Shown one piece after another: positions 35,716 to 45,832 of a DNA stretch of 64,000 bases. The first letter of the stretch is position 1. Each line of letters opens with the position of its first letter. This DNA is from Flavobacteriales bacterium. Its GTDB lineage: Bacteria; Bacteroidota; Bacteroidia; NS11-12g; UBA955. The DNA lies in NCBI GenBank assembly GCA_947496375.1, contig CANMCY010000007.1, positions 1 to 64,000 on the forward strand, in the 5' to 3' direction. The position numbers and the translations under genes were made by a program. The notes under the pieces are model-generated. The model saw nothing but the letters and a program-made list of their open reading frames with translations. It was not told where the DNA came from and ran no database searches.

Positions 35716-37239
35716 ATGTTTGACAACGAACTGAACGAACAACAGCTGGTGCGCCGGCAAAAAATGGCGCAACTCCGTGAGTTGGGCATAGATCCTTTCC
35801 CCCCTGAGGCCTATGAGGTATCGCACTATGCTGCCGAAATTAAAGAACATTACCCCCAAAACGCCGATGGTTACCGCCATGTGCGCCTTGCGGGCAGAAT
35901 GATGAGCCAGCGCATTATGGGTAAGGCCGCTTTTGCCAATCTGCAGGACAGTTCAGGCCGCATACAGATTTATGTGAACCGTGATGAGATTTGTCCGGGT
36001 GAGGATAAAACCCTCTACAACGAAGTATTCAAAAAACTGCTGGATATTGGGGATATCATTGGGGTGGAAGGACATGTTTTTACAACACAAACGGGTGAAA
36101 CCAGTGTACATGTAACCTCGTTGCAACTTTTATCCAAATGCCTGAATCCTTTGCCATTGCCCAAACAGGATGCGGATGGCAACGTATATGACGCATTTAC
36201 CGATCCGGAAGCCCGCTACCGCATGCGCTATGTGGATTTGGTGGTGAACCCAGGGGTGAAAGATATTTTCATCAAACGAAGCAAGGTGGTGCAAAGTCTG
36301 CGCGAAACGTTTAATAACCAAGGATATCTGGAGGTGGAAACCCCCATTTTACAGCCCATACACGGCGGTGCTGCTGCCAGACCGTTTGTTACCCATCATA
36401 ATGCCCTGGATGTGCAGTTATACCTGCGCATAGCCAATGAGCTATACCTTAAACGCCTGATTGTGGGTGGTTTTGACGGGGTATACGAATTTGCCAAAAA
36501 CTTCCGCAACGAAGGTATCGACCGAACCCATAACCCTGAGTTTACCGGGCTGGAAATTTATGTGGCCTACAAAGATTATTTCTGGATGATGGAATTTGTG
36601 GAGACCATGCTGGAAAAGTGTGCCATGGATGTGAACGGAACAACAGCATGCAAGGTGGGTGACAATGATATTAGCTTTAAGGCACCTTTCCTCCGCCTGA
36701 GTATGTTTGATGCCATCCGCGAGTATGGTAAACTGGATGTGGAAGGAAAATCAGAAGATGAGTTGCGTGAAATGGCAAAAAAAGCAGGAGTGGAAGTAAC
36801 GCCTCAAATGGGTAGCGCCAAATTGATAGATGAAATTTTTGGTGCAACCACCGAAAAGCACCTGATACAGCCAACCTATATCACCGATTATCCGGTAGAA
36901 ATGAGTCCACTGACCAAAAAGCACCGCAGCAAGCCCGGTCTGGTAGAGCGTTTTGAACTCTACGTAAATGGGAAAGAAATTGCCAATGCTTATACGGAGT
37001 TAAACGACCCCATAGACCAGAAAGAGCGTTTTGAGGAACAGCTGAAACTGGCCGAACGAGGCGATGACGAGGCCATGAGTATGGACCTTGACTTCATCCG
37101 TTCATTGGAATATGCCATGCCTCCCACCAGCGGTTTGGGAGTGGGCATAGACCGCCTGACCATGATGCTTACCAATCAGCAGAGTATACAGGAAGTGCTG
37201 TTTTTCCCACAGATGCGCCCTGAGAAATCACAGGATTAA
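35716..37239 (+). CDS. lysS: Lysyl-tRNA synthetase (class II)
   Basis: Charges tRNA-Lys. The 507-residue protein has an N-terminal OB-fold anticodon-binding domain (about 55-165) and the class II core. Motif 2 reads [15 protein letters not shown] (about 274-288) and motif 3 reads [13 protein letters not shown] (about 475-487). Length and motifs are standard. It is followed 2 bp later by a small unknown gene, so both are likely on one transcript. Confidence 0.97.
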   Translation: MFDNELNEQQLVRRQKMAQLRELGIDPFPPEAYEVSHYAAEIKEHYPQNADGYRHVRLAGRMMSQRIMGKAAFANLQDSSGRIQIYVNRDEICPGEDKTLYNEVFKKLLDIGDIIGVEGHVFTTQTGETSVHVTSLQLLSKCLNPLPLPKQDADGNVYDAFTDPEARYRMRYVDLVVNPGVKDIFIKRSKVVQSLRETFNNQGYLEVETPILQPIHGGAAARPFVTHHNALDVQLYLRIANELYLKRLIVGGFDGVYEFAKNFRNEGIDRTHNPEFTGLEIYVAYKDYFWMMEFVETMLEKCAMDVNGTTACKVGDNDISFKAPFLRLSMFDAIREYGKLDVEGKSEDELREMAKKAGVEVTPQMGSAKLIDEIFGATTEKHLIQPTYITDYPVEMSPLTKKHRSKPGLVERFELYVNGKEIANAYTELNDPIDQKERFEEQLKLAERGDDEAMSMDLDFIRSLEYAMPPTSGLGVGIDRLTMMLTNQQSIQEVLFFPQMRPEKSQD

Positions 37240-37241
37240 GT

Positions 37242-37514
37242 ATGCTCGAAATCGGGGATGATGAACTGAAGGTGATGAATTGCCTGCTCCACCCCGAGAG
37301 CATGGAAACGGTTGTGTCTGAGACTAAATTTCATCCTAAAGTGGCTTTGGATATCGTGCGCACTTTGGTCCATTACCGCTATGTAAAAGCCCAGGAGATA
37401 AGCGGCAAATCATTGACCATGTTTTCTCCGGATAAACTCACGCTGGTGAGGTTTGTACTTACTGCTAAGGGGTTAAAGGAAATTACACCTACCAAGCCAC
37501 CGCTTCAGGCCTGA
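37242..37514 (+). CDS. Small hypothetical protein, winged-helix-like
   Basis: A 90-residue soluble protein that I do not recognise. Its helical N-terminal half followed by YRYVKAQEISGKSLTMFSPDKLTLVRFVLTAKGLKEI looks like a small winged-helix domain (helices plus a C-terminal TAKGLKEI recognition-type ending), but this is pattern only. It starts 2 bp after the lysS stop. Confidence 0.6.
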   Translation: MLEIGDDELKVMNCLLHPESMETVVSETKFHPKVALDIVRTLVHYRYVKAQEISGKSLTMFSPDKLTLVRFVLTAKGLKEITPTKPPLQA

Positions 37515-37568
37515 AAAGAAGTTGCCTTTTCGTAAAACCAACGGCTGTGCCGCATATATTTGCTGTTG

Positions 37569-38168
37569 ATGGTTGGTTTTTATCGTGGCATCTCATATTT
37601 GCTGTACCCGGGAAGTATGGCGATGCTGGGACTGGGTTATATTCATCTTAAAAATCCTGTCGCATTGCGTGTTTGGTTGGTCTTTTCCTGTGGTATGGTC
37701 ATTCTTCCTTTGCTTGCATTGGCCTTGTTTATGAAAATAGGTAAGGTTTCCGATGTTTTTGTTTACCATAGGGAACAGCGGCATGGATTATACGCTTTGG
37801 GTGTGGTTTTTTCGGTAATGTCCACATTGCTTATTTTTCAGGAAGATGCATTGTCAGCTATGGTTTGGAGTGCCTGTAACACAGCAGTTCTGTTGTTGTT
37901 ATTCGTGATTAATTATATGGGTTATAAGGCCTCTGCACACATGGCCGGAGTATCGGGTTTGCTGGCATGGGTATTGTGCTTGCCACGCGATTATGTAACG
38001 GTTATTTCAGTGTTTTTTCTCGCGGTGCTGGTATACACGGCACGCAGGGGATTATCTGCTCACAGCCATTTTGAACTGATACTGGGGTTTTGCCTCGGAT
38101 TATTCGTTACATTTGCGATAGCTTGTTTTTTGCTTACCTATCATGGAATCTGCTGCAGTTTTATATGA
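37569..38168 (+). CDS. Integral membrane protein, possibly PAP2-like
   Basis: A 199-residue protein with about six hydrophobic segments. GKVSDVFVYHREQR followed by GYKASAHMAG recalls the signature region of Bacteroidota PAP2-like membrane proteins, where a KxSxHxAG stretch forms part of a phosphatase site. The match is partial and the enzymatic role uncertain. Start ATG 37569 is preferred to a TTG 9 bp upstream. Its 3' end overlaps the PaaG-like gene by 26 bp. Confidence 0.6.
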   Translation: MVGFYRGISYLLYPGSMAMLGLGYIHLKNPVALRVWLVFSCGMVILPLLALALFMKIGKVSDVFVYHREQRHGLYALGVVFSVMSTLLIFQEDALSAMVWSACNTAVLLLLFVINYMGYKASAHMAGVSGLLAWVLCLPRDYVTVISVFFLAVLVYTARRGLSAHSHFELILGFCLGLFVTFAIACFLLTYHGICCSFI

Positions 38169-38925
38169 AAAAAAGGGCAATGTGGCCTTTGTCACGTTAA
38201 ATCGCCCCGATGTTTTTAATGCCTTTAATGATGATCAGAGCTATCAGCTTCAGGATGCGCTGAAGCAGGCAAATAAGGATGAAGATGTGCGTGTAGTTGT
38301 GCTTACCGGTGCAGGAAAGGCATTTTGCAGCGGACAGGATTTGAAGGCCATTGCGGGCAGCAAAAACCGAAGTTTAAGCGAAAGTCTTTACAAGCGTTAC
38401 AATCCCATTATTCGGGCCATGCGTGAAATGCCAAAGCCCATTATTGGCAGAATCAACGGCGTAGCGGCAGGTGCCGGGGCCTCTTTGGCACTGGCTTGCG
38501 ATTTTATCATTGCTGTAGAACACGCCTCATTGATTGAGGTTTTTGTGAATGTAGGACTGGTTCCGGACAGTGGAAGTAGTTATTTTCTGCCCAAATCCAT
38601 TTCTCCCGCTCGGGCTTTTGAAATGTGTACCATGGCTCAGAAAGTAACGGCACTGCAAGCGCTGGAGTGGGGGTTGATCAATCGGGTAGTTGTCGCAGAA
38701 GGCCTGGATGAAGAAGTGGCTAAAGTGGCAGATTTCTATGCAAATGCGCCTACCTTGGCCATAGGAATGATTAAAAAGATGCTTAACAAAGCCACCCACT
38801 CCGACTTGGATACCATGTTACAGTATGAGGCCTATTGTCAGGAGATTGCCGGCAGAAGCGATGATTACCGCGAAGGGGTTACCGCGTTTAATGAAAAAAG
38901 AAAACCTGAGTTCAAAGGAAAATAA
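38143..38925 (+). CDS. Enoyl-CoA hydratase/isomerase, PaaG-like
   Basis: A 260-residue crotonase-family enzyme. The oxyanion-hole segment reads GAGKAFCSGQDLKAI and the second conserved region reads GRINGVAAGAGASLALACDFIIA. FVNVGLVPDSGSSYFLP carries the acidic residue position and Asp typical of PaaG-type isomerases of phenylacetate degradation (1,2-epoxyphenylacetyl-CoA isomerase). A generic enoyl-CoA hydratase or isomerase is also possible; no other paa gene lies next to it. Confidence 0.87.
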   Translation: MESAAVLYEKKGNVAFVTLNRPDVFNAFNDDQSYQLQDALKQANKDEDVRVVVLTGAGKAFCSGQDLKAIAGSKNRSLSESLYKRYNPIIRAMREMPKPIIGRINGVAAGAGASLALACDFIIAVEHASLIEVFVNVGLVPDSGSSYFLPKSISPARAFEMCTMAQKVTALQALEWGLINRVVVAEGLDEEVAKVADFYANAPTLAIGMIKKMLNKATHSDLDTMLQYEAYCQEIAGRSDDYREGVTAFNEKRKPEFKGK

Positions 38926-38929
38926 TCCC

Positions 38930-40288
38930 ATGAAATACTTACCCTTGATATTATTACTTCTGATAGGTGGGCAGGCCCGAGCTCAGACCCCTGTCATTGA
39001 CCGTTGTGGATATGATCAGGTGATGGAAAACTTGGAAAAACAGTATCCGGGTTTCAGAGCCGCTTATGATAGGGACTACATGAAAAGTGTGAAGGGATTT
39101 CAGGTGCTGCCAAGAAAAATCAACATCAAGGACACCACGTATTTTTATGATACGATTTATACCATTCCGGTTGTATTTCACATATTGTACAACAATGCCA
39201 ATGAAAATCTGAATGATAGTCTGGTTTATAATCAGTTGGAAGTGCTGAACCAGGACTTTAGCAGACTGAATCCCGATACCGGCAATACGCGAAGTATTTT
39301 CAAAAGCCGCGCCGGCAATACAAGATTTAAGTTTGTCCTGGCCACGGTGGATCCCTCCGGAAATACAACTACAGGTATTGTACGCAAGAGCACAACACTT
39401 ACATATTTCAATACAACCAACGATAATATAAAATTCACTTCCCAAGGTGGGGATAATGCCTGGAATCCTACCAAGTATCTCAATGTATGGGTGGGTGATT
39501 TACAGGTTCCAAACCAAGGTAACCTTGTTTTAGGGTACGCATATCCTCCTTATGGCCATCCCAATTGGCCAAGTTCCTCTTGGGTAGGCAATAACAACCA
39601 GGGGGTAGTGATACATTATCAGATATTTGGCCGCAACAATCCCAGGGCTACCGGTGCCCTAGTAAGCAGCAGAAAAGGAAGGGTAGCTACGCACGAGTTT
39701 GGTCATTATTTTGGATTAAGACATATTTGGGGTGATCCACCGTTTTTTACCTCCGGTTGCCTGGTGGATGATTATTTGTATGATACGCCGAATCAGGGTA
39801 GTAGAAGCAACTTTAATTGCAATCTGGGGGCCAATACCTGTTTTGATGCCAAAGACGATTTGCCGGATATGGTTGAGAATTACATGGATTACAGTTCTGA
39901 GAATTGCCAGAATATGTTCACCCGTCAGCAGGTACAGGTAATGCGCAACGTTATTAAAGATTATCGCGCAAGCTTGCCAGACAAGATTGAAATCGTGGAG
40001 CGGATGCGCATTTTTGATACGTTTGTGTACAATGAAGTGAAAATATTCGCACGCAACAGTAATCAAACCGCTGTAGTAGAAGTAACCAACGATGAGCTGC
40101 TGAACGCCCTTACCCTAAATGTTTATGATGCCTCAGGTCGTAGTATTATTTCAGACCTGCCCATAGACCGCAATGAAGTGATGATTTCAACGGTTCGTTT
40201 TGCACCCGGCATTTATGTATTTCAGCTGGGCCGCAATGACAATAAAAAGCCGGTTAAAACAGAAAAACTTTACATCAACAAAAGTTGA
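38930..40288 (+). CDS. Secreted M43 (pappalysin-like) zinc metalloprotease with T9SS sorting domain
   Basis: A 452-residue exported protease. Signal peptide to about residue 19 (GQARAQ), then the metzincin motif HEFGHYFGLRH (zinc ligands His255, His259, His265; catalytic Glu256) and a Met-turn NYMDYS. A C-terminal T9SS type A sorting domain (about 375-452) ends in PGIYVFQLGRNDNKKPVKTEK. Start ATG 38930 is chosen since it gives a clean signal peptide; a longer frame reads into the upstream gene. M43 proteases of this type degrade or process extracellular proteins. Followed by rsmI, whose start overlaps the stop. Confidence 0.9.
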   Translation: MKYLPLILLLLIGGQARAQTPVIDRCGYDQVMENLEKQYPGFRAAYDRDYMKSVKGFQVLPRKINIKDTTYFYDTIYTIPVVFHILYNNANENLNDSLVYNQLEVLNQDFSRLNPDTGNTRSIFKSRAGNTRFKFVLATVDPSGNTTTGIVRKSTTLTYFNTTNDNIKFTSQGGDNAWNPTKYLNVWVGDLQVPNQGNLVLGYAYPPYGHPNWPSSSWVGNNNQGVVIHYQIFGRNNPRATGALVSSRKGRVATHEFGHYFGLRHIWGDPPFFTSGCLVDDYLYDTPNQGSRSNFNCNLGANTCFDAKDDLPDMVENYMDYSSENCQNMFTRQQVQVMRNVIKDYRASLPDKIEIVERMRIFDTFVYNEVKIFARNSNQTAVVEVTNDELLNALTLNVYDASGRSIISDLPIDRNEVMISTVRFAPGIYVFQLGRNDNKKPVKTEKLYINKS

Positions 40289-40989
40289 GCAGCGGCAAAC
40301 TTTACCTTGTGGCCACGCCAATTGGCAATTTGTCTGACATGACATTCAGGGCGGTAGAAACGCTCAAAACAGCAGACGCCGTTCTGGCTGAAGACACCCG
40401 CAGCAGCAAGGTTTTGTTTAACCATTACGGCATACAAACACCACTGGAGTCCTTACATCAACACAATGAGCACCACCGCTTGGCGGGAATTCTGGAGCGG
40501 CTGCAGAAAGGGGCGGTGCTTGCCCAGATTTCAGATGCAGGCACTCCCGGAATTTCAGACCCCGGTTTTTTGCTTGCCAGGGCCTGCATTGAAAAGAATA
40601 TTCCGGTGGAGGTAATTCCCGGAGCCACAGCGTTTGTACCTGCGTTGCTGAAAAGTGGTTTTGCCTTGCATCGCTTTGTATTTGAAGGGTTTTTACCCCA
40701 GAAAAAAGGTCGTCAAACCAAATTGTTGCAGATGCTGGAACAACCCTGCACGGTCGTTTTTTATGAAAGTCCTCACAAGCTGCTCAAAACCCTGCTTGCA
40801 TTAAAAGACCTGGGAGCTGGAGATCGAAGAATGAGTGTGAGCCGAGAGTTGACAAAGAAATTTGAAGAGACGTTGAACGGCACGGTAGAAGAGCTAATCA
40901 GCCATTTTACCAAACAAGCTCCCAAAGGTGAATTTGTGGTGGTGTTGCAGGGAGCGGATTATGTGAAGGAGGGTGGTGACGATGAATAA
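40285..40989 (+). CDS. rsmI: 16S rRNA (cytidine1402-2'-O)-methyltransferase RsmI
   Basis: A 234-residue tetrapyrrole-methylase-fold enzyme that methylates C1402 of 16S rRNA. Family motifs are LYLVATPIGNLSDMTFRAVETL, VLAEDTRSSKVL, ISDAGTPGISDPGF and the VIPGATAFVPALLKSG region. The start is a TTG at 40285 that overlaps the TGA stop of the upstream protease gene (TTGA); there is no ATG in a suitable position. It overlaps lnt by 8 bp downstream. Confidence 0.94.
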   Translation: MSSGKLYLVATPIGNLSDMTFRAVETLKTADAVLAEDTRSSKVLFNHYGIQTPLESLHQHNEHHRLAGILERLQKGAVLAQISDAGTPGISDPGFLLARACIEKNIPVEVIPGATAFVPALLKSGFALHRFVFEGFLPQKKGRQTKLLQMLEQPCTVVFYESPHKLLKTLLALKDLGAGDRRMSVSRELTKKFEETLNGTVEELISHFTKQAPKGEFVVVLQGADYVKEGGDDE

Positions 40990-42559
40990 GTGGAAATGGC
41001 TTTATTACCTATTAGTACCCGGTTTGTGTCTGTGGCTGGCCTGGCCTCCTATAGGCATTTTTGTACTGCTGTTTGTGGGTTTTGTACCGCTGCTGCAATT
41101 GCAGGAAGAGTGGCAGAATCGCAGCGGTATTCGCTGGTGGATGTGGCTTTACGGCTCTTTATTTTTCTGGAATCTTTTCACCACGTGGTGGGTGTGGAAC
41201 AGTACGTTGCCCGGAGCAGTGGCTATGCTGGTACTCAATACGCTCTTCATGACCATTCCCTGGATGCTATACCGGTACAGCCGAAAAAAGCTGGGGGACC
41301 CTGCTGTTTACCTGTTTGTAATTTTCTGGTTAACCTATGAATATCTTCATCATCGCTGGGATTTAAGCTGGCCATGGCTAACACTGGGTAATGGACTGGC
41401 ATCGGCACCCTGGCTGGTGCAGTGGTATGACATAACCGGTACTTTGGGTGGGTCTGCCTTTGTATTGGCCATGAATGTATTGATCTGGAAAGCATGGAAA
41501 TACCGCAGCAGAAATTATGGAATTGCCGCCACAGCCCTCCTGGTGCTTGTCTGGGGTTCCTCTTTATTCAATGCATGGAAGTGGGAGCGAACGGTAAAGC
41601 CCGATACAACATTAAAAGTGGCGGTTTGTCAGCCCAGCTATGATCCCTGGACAGAGAAATTTGCGAGACCATCCGATGAGATGGTGACAGAATTAATCAA
41701 CCTGAGTAAACCCGTACTGGATAAAAATACATACCTGTTGGTATGGCCTGAAACCTCACTTACTTCTGCCATTGATGTGGACCATATCAGGCAGCATTCG
41801 GATGTAGCATCGGTGGCTGCGTTAAACAGGGAATATCCTTCGTTGAGTATCCTGACGGGTGCAGATATGCAGCAGGTATATGAAAACTGCCGGGAAAGGC
41901 CGAACGGAACAGCCAGGCCCACACAAGATCCGACCTTGTGGTGGAACGCATACAACAGCGCACTGTTGATTGGCTCGGGCCCCATCGAATATTACCACAA
42001 GAGTATTTTGGTACCGGGAACTGAGCAAATGCCATTTGTACAGCAATTTTCATGGATAGACAAACTGGCGGTACAGCTCGATGATAATTCTATATCAGGG
42101 AGTCTGGGTAAAAGTCCTGCCCCCAAGGTCTTTAATGCCGGTAAAATCAAAGCCGCACCCATAATTTGTTATGAGAGCATTTATGGTGACTATACCGGTC
42201 GGTTTGTGAAAGACAGTGCAGATGTGCTGTGCGTCATTACCAACGATGCCTGGTGGGGCAATACGCCCGGATACAAGCAACATCTTGCCTATGCCGGCCT
42301 GCGTGCCATAGAGCATAGGAGGTGGCTTGTGCGCAGCGCAAACACCGGGATTTCCGGTTTTATTAATCCTTACGGCGAAGTGGTAAAAGCAACAGACTGG
42401 TGGGAAAAGACCGCATTGTCTCAGGAAATTTCCATAGACAGTGAGCGCAGAATGACGCTATATACCCGCATGGGAGATTTGGCATGGCTGATGATTCTGT
42501 GTGGCCTCTCGCTGTCGCTGGGCATTGCGTATTATCTGAGGTTGAAAACTAGAGCTTAA
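40982..42559 (+). CDS. lnt: Apolipoprotein N-acyltransferase Lnt
   Basis: Adds the third acyl chain to lipoproteins at the periplasmic face of the inner membrane. A 525-residue protein with about six N-terminal membrane segments, a periplasmic nitrilase-like domain (about 205-490) and a final membrane helix. The catalytic triad segments are VWPETSL (Glu), YYHKSILVPGTEQMPF (Lys) and PIICYESIYG (Cys), all present. With lspA also in this block, two of the three lipoprotein-maturation steps are encoded here. Its stop overlaps the stop of the convergent AI-2E-family gene. Confidence 0.94.
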   Translation: MNKWKWLYYLLVPGLCLWLAWPPIGIFVLLFVGFVPLLQLQEEWQNRSGIRWWMWLYGSLFFWNLFTTWWVWNSTLPGAVAMLVLNTLFMTIPWMLYRYSRKKLGDPAVYLFVIFWLTYEYLHHRWDLSWPWLTLGNGLASAPWLVQWYDITGTLGGSAFVLAMNVLIWKAWKYRSRNYGIAATALLVLVWGSSLFNAWKWERTVKPDTTLKVAVCQPSYDPWTEKFARPSDEMVTELINLSKPVLDKNTYLLVWPETSLTSAIDVDHIRQHSDVASVAALNREYPSLSILTGADMQQVYENCRERPNGTARPTQDPTLWWNAYNSALLIGSGPIEYYHKSILVPGTEQMPFVQQFSWIDKLAVQLDDNSISGSLGKSPAPKVFNAGKIKAAPIICYESIYGDYTGRFVKDSADVLCVITNDAWWGNTPGYKQHLAYAGLRAIEHRRWLVRSANTGISGFINPYGEVVKATDWWEKTALSQEISIDSERRMTLYTRMGDLAWLMILCGLSLSLGIAYYLRLKTRA

Positions 42560-43626
42560 ACCCGTCGGGTGATGCTGCGAACAACATCAAACCCCTGTAA
42601 AAACTCTTTTGCAATAATTCTGAGCATGGTATACACCGGTGCTGCCACTATCATGCCCCCCAGTCCGGCAAATTGAAACCCTGATAAAACCACAAAGAAG
42701 AGTTCCAGCGGGTGTATTTTCAATGAATTGGAGAAAATAAGCGGGTATGAAACGAGGTTGTCGAGTATAATAGCAACGCCAAAAACAGTGGCGACCTCCA
42801 TTAAATGGGGCAATATCACTGCATAAAAATCGGCACCGATGTGTCCACCGATACTGAACAGCATTGCAAACGAGAGACCCAGTGCGGGTCCAATGTAGCT
42901 TATCAGGTTTATCAGTCCGCAAAATACGGCAATGGTAAGTGCATAGGGCTCACCTACGATGCTAAGGCCAATGAAAATGTAGCTTCCAAACACCACAATC
43001 TGAAGCAGAATGCTTCTGAAATAGTTGCCAAGCAGCGACTGAATGGCCCGCAACACCTTTTGAATTCTGGGTTCTATGTGATCTGGAGTGAGTGTGTGAA
43101 TAAGCCGGTACAGCAGAAATTTTTCCTTTAGAAAGAAAAAAGTGATGAATAGCACCGAGAAAATCCATCCACCGGCAGTGCTAACACCATTGAGAATTTC
43201 GGCAATGGCCAGGCGTATATCCACCGACTGCATCCATTGCATGAAATCCTGTTTTAGCTGCTCGGCGCTAAAGGTCTGGCCTGCTATGCCCCAAGTGCTG
43301 AGATATTGCTGCAGATCGGCCAGAGGGGCTCCAAAACTGCGTTTAAAAGCGTCATTGGATATGTGGCTGATGCGGTCGGCCTGCTCCAGTAGCGGAGGAA
43401 CGATGAGACGCAATAATCCAAAAACGGATGCAAGCAACAACACAATGATGCCGAGGGCATATATCCAACGGGGGAGGGCTTTTTTCCGCCAGGTGACATA
43501 TTTTTCCAATACTGTCATTAGCGGAGCGGCAATGAAGCTAATGAGGGCGGCTGCCAGAAAATAAGCGATGACGCTGCGCAGATACCATGCTGCAAACAGG
43601 ATGGCAATCAATGCCACCCGGCCCAT
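42556..43626 (-). CDS. AI-2E family transporter (permease)
   Basis: A 356-residue integral membrane protein with the layout of the TqsA/PerM family: two N-terminal membrane segments, a soluble middle region (about 80-150), and further helices ending in LGGMIVAAPVYTMLRIIAKEF. The exported substrate is unknown; family names are historical. Start ATG 43626 lies 8 bp after the ftsH stop; a TTG 24 bp upstream would overlap ftsH. Confidence 0.86.
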   Translation of the reverse strand: MGRVALIAILFAAWYLRSVIAYFLAAALISFIAAPLMTVLEKYVTWRKKALPRWIYALGIIVLLLASVFGLLRLIVPPLLEQADRISHISNDAFKRSFGAPLADLQQYLSTWGIAGQTFSAEQLKQDFMQWMQSVDIRLAIAEILNGVSTAGGWIFSVLFITFFFLKEKFLLYRLIHTLTPDHIEPRIQKVLRAIQSLLGNYFRSILLQIVVFGSYIFIGLSIVGEPYALTIAVFCGLINLISYIGPALGLSFAMLFSIGGHIGADFYAVILPHLMEVATVFGVAIILDNLVSYPLIFSNSLKIHPLELFFVVLSGFQFAGLGGMIVAAPVYTMLRIIAKEFLQGFDVVRSITRRV

Positions 43627-43633
43627 CCATTTT

Positions 43634-45670
43634 TTATAACTCGGGTTCAATGCCGGTGTTTTCTTCTGCGTGGGCTGCCGGGGCTTCCGGTTCGGTGGCC
43701 GGGGGTAAATCCGCCACAGGGGTTTCAGAAGCGCTCTCAGTCAGTATGGGTTTCTGGTCGAATGGACGTTTTCCGATCAGTCTTTCCAGGTCAGACTGGA
43801 ACAGAATTTCCTTTTGCAGCAGTTCTTCGGCCACGGCCTTCAGTTCCTCTTTTTTGTCGGTGAGGAGGTTTTTACAGCGGTTGTATGCACCTGCAATAAT
43901 GTTTCGTACCTCTTCATCAATCAGCTCTGAAGTTTTTTCGCTGTAGGGTTTTTGATAACCATATTCACCCTGGGGGTCGTAGAAGGACAGGTTGCCAACT
44001 TTTTCACTCATTCCATAAATGGTAACCATGCTGTAGGCCATTTTGGTAATACGTTCCAGGTCATTTTGAGCGCCGGTACTGATTTTTCCGAAGAAAATAT
44101 CTTCAGCGGCTCTTCCGCCAAGCGTCATACACATGCTGTCGAGCAACTGTTCTGTGCGATACAGGTACTGTTCTTTGGGCAAATATTGTGCATAGCCCAG
44201 TGCAGCTACGCCACGGGGAACAATACTCACCTTCAGAAGGGGATCAGCATTCTCGAGAAACCAGCCAGCAATGGCATGCCCGGCTTCATGGTAGGCAACA
44301 ATCTGCTTTTCTTCTGGTGATATAATTTTATTTTTCTTTTCCAGTCCACCGATAACACGGTCAACGGCATCCTGAAAATCCTGCATGTCTACATGCTCTT
44401 TCCCATGACGGGCGGCAATAAGGGCGGCTTCGTTGCACACGTTTGCAATTTCAGCCCCTGCAAAACCCGGAGTCTGGGCTGCCAGTTTGTGGGCATCAAC
44501 ATCGCCAGCCAATTTGGTGAGGGGTTTCAGGTGAACTTTGAAAATTTGTTCTCTGCCGGCAAGATCGGGGCGGTCAACGGTAATTTGTCTGTCGAAACGT
44601 CCGGGGCGCAGCAGTGCGCTGTCCAGGATATCGGGTCGGTTGGTAGCGGCCATGATGATGACACCGCTGTCGGTTCCGAAACCATCCATTTCTGCCAGCA
44701 GCTGGTTTAGGGTGTTTTCGCGTTCATCATTGCTGCCCTGTACGAGGTTTTTGCCCCTTGCACGACCTACCGCATCAATTTCATCGATAAAAATGATGCA
44801 GGGTGCTTTTTCTTTAGCTTGTTTGAAAAGGTCGCGAACACGGCTGGCACCAACGCCCACAAACATTTCCACGAAATCGGAACCGGAGAGTGAAAAGAAG
44901 GGAACGCCTGCTTCTCCGGCCACTGCTTTTGCCAAAAGGGTTTTACCTGTGCCCGGAGGGCCTACCAGCAAGACGCCTTTGGGGATTTTACCTCCCAGAT
45001 TCGTGTATTTTTTGGGGTTTTTCAGGAAGTCAACCACCTCCATCACTTCTACTTTGGCTTCTTCCAGTCCGGCAACATCCTTAAATGAAATGTTCACCTT
45101 GGTATCTTTATCAAAAAGCTGAGCTCTTGCACGTCCAATGCTGAAGATATTGGATCCGCCGCCACCGCCGCCGCCGCCAACACGGCGGAAAAGCACGCTC
45201 CAGAAAATCAGGAATATACCGATGAAGAACAGCCACTGAAACAGCTGTCCGACAAAATCACTGTGGGATTCGTAGGTGATGGGTGGAATTTGCGGGGCGT
45301 CTTTCCTGGTTTTCAGCTCTTCTTTAAGATCTTTTATTTCGCTGTTGAAATAACCTTTTTCAATTTCGAAGTAATAGTTTGGCTGATTTGCACCCAGCAT
45401 ATCTTCTTTTTTCGCGCTGGATTTGTGCTGTTCTTTTCCTGTGGCATTCTTGGTTAAGTATACCTCTACAATTTGCTCATTGACGATGGTGAGTTTTTCA
45501 ATATCGCCTTGCACGATCATGTCTCTTACTTCTGTCCAGTTGGAACTGCGACCAGAGCTGCGAGGCAAGAAGGTAAGAACAATCATCACGATGAAGATGA
45601 TGCCATAGATCCAGTAAGGGTTAAACCGGAAGCCACCGGGTTTGGGTTTGTTGTTTTTAATTTCGCTCAT
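43634..45670 (-). CDS. ftsH: ATP-dependent zinc metalloprotease FtsH
   Basis: Membrane-bound quality-control protease of 678 residues. Two membrane segments (about 19-35 and 143-160) flank a periplasmic domain. The AAA domain has Walker A GPPGTGKT (237-244), Walker [12 protein letters not shown] and an SRH region, and the protease domain has the zinc site HEAGH. A run of eight glycines (165-172) follows the second membrane helix, coded by a GGN-rich triplet tract. The C-terminus is a Pro/Glu/Ala-rich tail. The permease gene directly downstream probably shares the transcript. Confidence 0.97.
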   Translation of the reverse strand: MSEIKNNKPKPGGFRFNPYWIYGIIFIVMIVLTFLPRSSGRSSNWTEVRDMIVQGDIEKLTIVNEQIVEVYLTKNATGKEQHKSSAKKEDMLGANQPNYYFEIEKGYFNSEIKDLKEELKTRKDAPQIPPITYESHSDFVGQLFQWLFFIGIFLIFWSVLFRRVGGGGGGGGSNIFSIGRARAQLFDKDTKVNISFKDVAGLEEAKVEVMEVVDFLKNPKKYTNLGGKIPKGVLLVGPPGTGKTLLAKAVAGEAGVPFFSLSGSDFVEMFVGVGASRVRDLFKQAKEKAPCIIFIDEIDAVGRARGKNLVQGSNDERENTLNQLLAEMDGFGTDSGVIIMAATNRPDILDSALLRPGRFDRQITVDRPDLAGREQIFKVHLKPLTKLAGDVDAHKLAAQTPGFAGAEIANVCNEAALIAARHGKEHVDMQDFQDAVDRVIGGLEKKNKIISPEEKQIVAYHEAGHAIAGWFLENADPLLKVSIVPRGVAALGYAQYLPKEQYLYRTEQLLDSMCMTLGGRAAEDIFFGKISTGAQNDLERITKMAYSMVTIYGMSEKVGNLSFYDPQGEYGYQKPYSEKTSELIDEEVRNIIAGAYNRCKNLLTDKKEELKAVAEELLQKEILFQSDLERLIGKRPFDQKPILTESASETPVADLPPATEPEAPAAHAEENTGIEPEL

Positions 45671-45784
45671 TATACGGTTATCAATCTGATGGCAAAAGAT
45701 GAGCCAAACAGAAATACACTACAAAGCTAACATTTATGGCGACTAAAAACTATCGTATTTTACGCTGAAAACATATTTTAAAAG

Positions 45785-45813
45785 AAAAACCCTGCCAAAT
45801 TAGCAGGGTTTTT
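45785..45813 (-). terminator. Intrinsic terminator of the T9SS amylase gene
   Basis: An 11-bp stem AAAAACCCTGC/GCAGGGTTTTT with a 7-nt loop, just past the stop of the gene ending at 45833. It separates the alpha-glucan locus from ftsH. Confidence 0.9.
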
Positions 45814-45832
45814 CTTTGTTTTAATTTTGATA

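Noticed and set aside
35531-35734. A 67-codon plus-strand frame upstream of lysS
   Set aside because: No recognisable features, odd composition, and it contains the lysS promoter box and overlaps the lysS start.
45150-45180. GGC/CCG triplet-rich tract as a possible microsatellite of regulatory interest
   Set aside because: It codes for the glycine run after the second membrane helix of FtsH and looks like an ordinary flexible linker, with no sign of frame-changing repeat units.
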